DNA from: CAZJRB01 sp964547995
GTDB lineage: Bacteria > Planctomycetota > Planctomycetia > Pirellulales > Thermoguttaceae
NCBI GenBank assembly: GCA_964547995.1
Contig: CAZJRB010000088.1
Location: 1 to 31,890, forward strand
Length of the DNA: 31,890 bases
Direction: 5' to 3'
The notes under the pieces are model-generated. The model saw only the letters and a program-made list of their open reading frames with translations, ran no database searches and was not told where the DNA came from. This document shows positions 29,241-31,890 of the stretch, in pieces (positions within the stretch are counted from its first letter, which is position 1; every line of letters begins with the position of its first letter). The position numbers were made by a program, and so were the translations under genes.

Positions 29241-29690
29241 ATGACACGCTTCACTCCCGCTGTGCTTGTCGCCCTGTTCGTTGGCGTCTCTCCGATTTGC
29301 CAAGCCCAAGCAGATGATTCACAACCGCCCGTCGCCAAGGAGTTCAAGGTGTACCCCATTGGCTACGTGAGAAAAGCGGAAGGACGGACAACGATTGTCC
29401 TGGACAAGAAGTACGAGCCTGCGCTGCTCGGGGTCGATAAGCTGTCGCACATTTGGGTATTGTGGTGGTTCGACCGCAATGACACGCCCGAGAAACGATC
29501 CATCCTCCAGGTCCATCCCCGAGGGAATCCGAACAATCCGATCCGGGGTGTGTTTGCCACCCACTCGCCGGTGCGACCCAACCTGATCGCCATGACCCAG
29601 TGCAAGGTGATCTCGGTCAAAGGGAACGTCATTGAGATCGAAGGCATCGATGCGTTTGCAGATACGCCCGTGCTGGACATCAAGAGCTAG
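29241..29690 (+). CDS. TrmO/TsaA-like protein with signal peptide
   Basis: The 149-residue product starts at ATG 29241 with GGAGG 8 nt upstream. Residues 1-24 are a signal peptide (MTRFTPAVLVALFVGVSPIC, then Q-A-Q-A). The rest matches the TsaA/TrmO (UPF0066) beta-barrel: FKVYPIGYVRKAEGRTTIVL, LLGVDKLSHIWVLWWFDRND, GVFATHSPVRPNLIAMTQCK and IEIEGIDAFADTPVLDIKS. TrmO N6-methylates t6A37 in certain tRNAs in the cytoplasm using AdoMet. Export would be incompatible with that role, and the C-terminal region of bacterial TrmO is missing. It is therefore probably a repurposed single-domain relative. Confidence 0.82.
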   Translation: MTRFTPAVLVALFVGVSPICQAQADDSQPPVAKEFKVYPIGYVRKAEGRTTIVLDKKYEPALLGVDKLSHIWVLWWFDRNDTPEKRSILQVHPRGNPNNPIRGVFATHSPVRPNLIAMTQCKVISVKGNVIEIEGIDAFADTPVLDIKS

Positions 29691-29759
29691 CAACAAACCG
29701 TAGTGGATTTGTGCATCCTTCGCCACTCGACGACCTCAAACCTTCCTCACCATCCCTGC

Positions 29760-29765
29760 TACAAT
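29760..29765 (+). promoter_or_regulatory. -10 element, possible leaderless start
   Basis: TACAAT ends only 9 bp before ATG 29775, where transcription would begin close to the start codon. No ribosome-binding site is visible and no clear -35 box is present. A leaderless message would explain this arrangement. Confidence 0.35.
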
Positions 29766-29774
29766 CCAAAAACC

Positions 29775-30665
29775 ATGCTCCGTTGCACAGCAAAGCTCCT
29801 GGCCCAAATTGACGATTCGCCCGTGGCGATGGTCTTGAACCTGACCGGCGATCTGGCGGTCGGCCGAACTCAGGATCGCAGCACGGTGGGTTGTCTCAAC
29901 AACCGGGTCTCGGATGCGAAGAGGATCATTGACTTTCGGGGTGGATTGACCTACTGCAATGTCTGGGAGCTTGTTCACTTGCTGAACGAAGTGCCGTTGA
30001 AGCCGATAGGTTATTCGAGAGGCTTGAAGACAATGCAGGCGGTTGTTGCAGGGAAAGAACCCCCGCCTAAGACCAGCACGGCAACCGTGTACCAATTCAA
30101 AATCACTCTCAAGGAAACCGATCCACCCATTTGGAGGCGAATCCAGGTCAAGGACTGCACGCTGGACAAGCTGCACGAACACATCCAGACGGCGATGGGC
30201 TGGACCAATTCCCATCTCCACCAGTTCATGATTGGCGGCGTTGTCCACGGCGATCCCGAGTTGCTGTGCGAAGGCTGGGTGGATGAAACGCCACCTGTCA
30301 ATTCACGACGTACCAAGGTGAGCAAGATCATTCCCAAAGACGGCAGCCGCTTTGCCTTCGACTATGAATACGACTTCGGCGACAGTTGGGAACACGAGAT
30401 TTTGTTCGAGGGTTGTCTGCCTGCCGAAAAGGGAACCCGCTATCCGTTGTGCGTTGAGGGCGAGCGGGCCTGCCCGCCCGAGGACGTGGGCGGCGTGTGG
30501 AGTTTTGCGGAGTTTCTGAAGGCGATAGCCGACCCCATACATAAGCGACACGAGGAGTTGTTGGAGTGGTCGGGACCGTATAACGCCGAGCAGTTCGATG
30601 CCCAGGCTGCAACAAAGGAGATGCGGAAGGGCCTGCCGGATTGGAGGAAGATGGAGTGGATATGA
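29775..30665 (+). CDS. pRiA4b ORF-3-like protein
   Basis: With ATG 29775 the product is 296 residues. The C-terminal 190 residues match the pRiA4b ORF-3 / IS1096 TnpR-like family: VYQFKITLKETDPPIWRRIQ, LDKLHEHIQTAMGWTNSHLH, FAFDYEYDFGDSWEHEILFE, CVEGERACPPEDVGGVWSFA and YNAEQFDAQAATKEM. The family is common beside mobile elements but has no proven activity. The N-terminal 95 residues (MLRCTAKLLAQIDDSPVAMV...) are an extra domain, perhaps DUF6933-like. Its stop overlaps the ATG of a tiny frame (ATGA). Confidence 0.8.
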   Translation: MLRCTAKLLAQIDDSPVAMVLNLTGDLAVGRTQDRSTVGCLNNRVSDAKRIIDFRGGLTYCNVWELVHLLNEVPLKPIGYSRGLKTMQAVVAGKEPPPKTSTATVYQFKITLKETDPPIWRRIQVKDCTLDKLHEHIQTAMGWTNSHLHQFMIGGVVHGDPELLCEGWVDETPPVNSRRTKVSKIIPKDGSRFAFDYEYDFGDSWEHEILFEGCLPAEKGTRYPLCVEGERACPPEDVGGVWSFAEFLKAIADPIHKRHEELLEWSGPYNAEQFDAQAATKEMRKGLPDWRKMEWI

Positions 30666-30727
30666 GAGATGAAGACAAAGCCGCCGAGTCTTCGAGGTTG
30701 GGTGGAAGGAAGACGGGCGGGAAATGA
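30662..30727 (+). CDS. Tiny coupled frame, 21 residues
   Basis: ATG 30662 overlaps the stop of the pRiA4b-like gene, and its own stop overlaps the next ATG. The peptide is MRDEDKAAESSRLGGRKTGG plus K. It may be a chance frame or a coupling device; no homology is expected from its sequence. Confidence 0.25.
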   Translation: MRDEDKAAESSRLGGRKTGGK

Positions 30728-30786
30728 AGTTGCGGGTTCATGTCGTGCTGGTCGAGGTGGACTGGGATTGCGAGCAAGTTGGATAG
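30724..30786 (+). CDS. Tiny coupled frame, 20 residues
   Basis: ATG 30724 overlaps the preceding stop. The peptide is MKLRVHVVLVEVDWDCEQVG, a plausible start of a beta-rich protein that stops early at 30784. It could be the relic of a truncated gene. It ends 9 bp before the next gene. Confidence 0.3.
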   Translation: MKLRVHVVLVEVDWDCEQVG

Positions 30787-30795
30787 GACCCATCG

Positions 30796-31125
30796 ATGCG
30801 ATTCATAGGAACACGGTACGACGACTTGCAGTGGGAGACCTGCTATCGGGTGGCCGAAGCCATTGTCACGTCAGAACGGATTGCCTTGGACTGGATCGAA
30901 GATGGTGTTCGTTATCATTTGCTGGCGTACTCCCAGGACGGTGGATTCACCTACGAGGGCAACTATGGCATGTTTCGGCCCGAGGAACAATGGGTGATTG
31001 AACTTTCTCGCTACACCGCTACAGACGGGTCTGTCATCCTGTTTGCCAACTGGCATGACAAAGACACCGGGAACGAGGGAACCTCAATGTTCGAGTTGCA
31101 ATCCCAGGCGAAGGACTTGCCATGA
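30796..31125 (+). CDS. Small unknown protein, first gene of a coupled run
   Basis: The 109-residue product begins MRFIGTRYDDLQWETCYRVA and continues ALDWIEDGVRYHLLAYSQDG, with a strand-rich pattern and no signal peptide. The ribosome-binding signal is weak (GGATAGGACC). Its stop overlaps the next ATG (ATGA). The family is not recognised. Confidence 0.65.
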   Translation: MRFIGTRYDDLQWETCYRVAEAIVTSERIALDWIEDGVRYHLLAYSQDGGFTYEGNYGMFRPEEQWVIELSRYTATDGSVILFANWHDKDTGNEGTSMFELQSQAKDLP

Positions 31126-31484
31126 CAAGACGCAAACCGAAGTCACCTATTGAAGGCCGTTGGCACATTGTTTCCATGACCGAATGGGACGAAGGTTACC
31201 TGCATGAGGCAGTCCAAGCGTACATTGAGTTCGAGCCCAAAGACCACGGCACGTTCCAGTTTGGATACGTTTGGGGCGAAATGGATTCCCGATTCACTGA
31301 ACGGGATGGCAAATCCGCCGTCGAGTTCTCTTGGGAAGGCAACGATGAAAGCGACTCGATGTTTGGACGTGGTTGGGCCGTTCTGGAAGATGACGAGTTG
31401 AACGGCATGATCTTCATGCACAATGGCGAGGAATCGGGATTCACTGCCGAGCGTACTGGAAAGAAAACGGGGCGGAAAAAGTGA
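31122..31484 (+). CDS. Conserved small protein of unknown function
   Basis: The 120-residue product has EGRWHIVSMTEWDEGYLHEA, VQAYIEFEPKDHGTFQFGYV, D-S-R-F-T-E-R-D-G-K-S-A-V-E-F-S-W-E-G, GRGWAVLEDDELNGMIFMHN and a basic tail. I have seen this block in many bacterial genomes as a conserved hypothetical, without a known role. It is translationally coupled to its neighbour upstream (ATGA), and the next gene starts 7 bp after its stop. Confidence 0.75.
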   Translation: MTRRKPKSPIEGRWHIVSMTEWDEGYLHEAVQAYIEFEPKDHGTFQFGYVWGEMDSRFTERDGKSAVEFSWEGNDESDSMFGRGWAVLEDDELNGMIFMHNGEESGFTAERTGKKTGRKK

Positions 31485-31490
31485 TCGGTC

Positions 31491-31730
31491 ATGGCGAAAC
31501 AACACGGCAAACTGAAGCTCGGCAAGGGAACCACATTCGTCAAGAGCCGCCTTCGCTATCTGCCGCAGAGTGAGGAGGTGTGGGAGGTCGATTTCCAGCC
31601 CGTTCCCGGCAGTTTTGAACCCTGGAAAGGCATGGTCATCGAGCAAGAGCATGGTGCTTTGCTGGCATTTTACAACTTGGGGAACCCGCCGACCGTGAAC
31701 GACTTGGTATGCTCTTGGGCGATGCCATGA
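31491..31730 (+). CDS. Small unknown protein
   Basis: The 79-residue product has EEVWEVDFQPVPGSFEPWKG, M-V-I-E-Q-E-H-G and LLAFYNLGNPPTVNDLVCSW. I associate the V-W-E-V-D-F-[RQ]-P start with a family of uncharacterised planctomycete proteins that are usually longer. It overlaps the next frame by ATGA, so the two may be halves of one ancestral protein or truly coupled genes. Confidence 0.65.
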   Translation: MAKQHGKLKLGKGTTFVKSRLRYLPQSEEVWEVDFQPVPGSFEPWKGMVIEQEHGALLAFYNLGNPPTVNDLVCSWAMP

Positions 31731-31890
31731 GGAGGCCGAAGTTTGGCGATGAGCCGTCCCGACCTCAAACCGTCTGCCTACGAGACAACCCAGAGTGGCA
31801 CGAATTGTTCCCCCATTTGCGGCAATTGAAGATCGGGAAAGCGGGTTCGCCAGCTTCGGAGGATCCCGCCCGCCAGTGCGATAGGACTCT
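31727..31890 (+). CDS. Unknown protein, cut by the window end
   Basis: ATG 31727 overlaps the previous stop (ATGA). The frame stays open to the edge: MRRPKFGDEPSRPQTVCLRD, NPEWHELFPHLRQLKIGKAG and SPASEDPARQCDRT. The R-P-x-T-V-x-L-R-x-x-P-E-W-x-E-L pattern looks like real coding sequence and continues the coupled run. At least 54 residues are present. Confidence 0.6.
   Translation, partial: MRRPKFGDEPSRPQTVCLRDNPEWHELFPHLRQLKIGKAGSPASEDPARQCDRT

Overview
The window looks like a planctomycete chromosome (high GC). The evidence is family-level: secreted proteins built on formylglycine-generating-enzyme-like (FGE-like) domains, one fused to a HEAT-repeat array; membrane proteins that open with a Q-F-S/T-[LI]-R-[ST]-[LM] box before a membrane helix; and several small conserved proteins I associate with that phylum. 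No rRNA or housekeeping marker is present, so the assignment is an inference.

Left flank (1-8.35 kb). The edge holds the last part of a broken serpin gene beside a short inverted repeat. Two tandem secreted, membrane-anchored FGE-like proteins follow, the second carrying about 15 HEAT repeats. They end in the same two-helix tail, which is also a 213-bp DNA duplication. Next come a secreted protein of unknown function behind a good promoter, a five-helix membrane protein, a hicAB toxin-antitoxin pair and a DUF2007-type membrane protein with a damaged 3' end.

Integrated element (about 8.47-24.72 kb). An intact tRNA-Ser(UGA) gene marks the left end and a diverged 69-bp copy of its 3' portion marks the right end. 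Every gene between them reads on the minus strand. From right to left: a protein made of tandem helix-turn-helix modules, a cluster of eight copies of a 10-bp iteron-like motif, an AlpA-like regulator, a winged-helix replication-type protein, a zinc-ribbon protein, a ParB/methyltransferase fusion, a phage Dam-type methyltransferase, small unknowns, a coiled-coil protein, a Nu1-like small-terminase protein, a tape-measure-like protein, a small protein translationally coupled to a tyrosine recombinase, a two-gene unknown cassette punctuated by three related hairpins, and the integrase, whose 3' end runs antisense through the tRNA gene. There is no portal, capsid, large terminase or lysis gene, so it resembles a phage satellite or a reduced prophage. 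The most interesting part is the combination of the HTH-array protein, the motif cluster next to it, and the same HTH module at the N-terminus of the second recombinase.

Right flank (24.7-31.9 kb). A third tyrosine recombinase starts about 90 bp beyond the right tRNA copy, so tandem islands may share this site. After a gene-poor kilobase there are small conserved unknowns, a TrmO/TsaA-like protein with a signal peptide, a pRiA4b ORF-3-like protein, and a tight run of at least four small genes joined by ATGA overlaps and running off the right edge.
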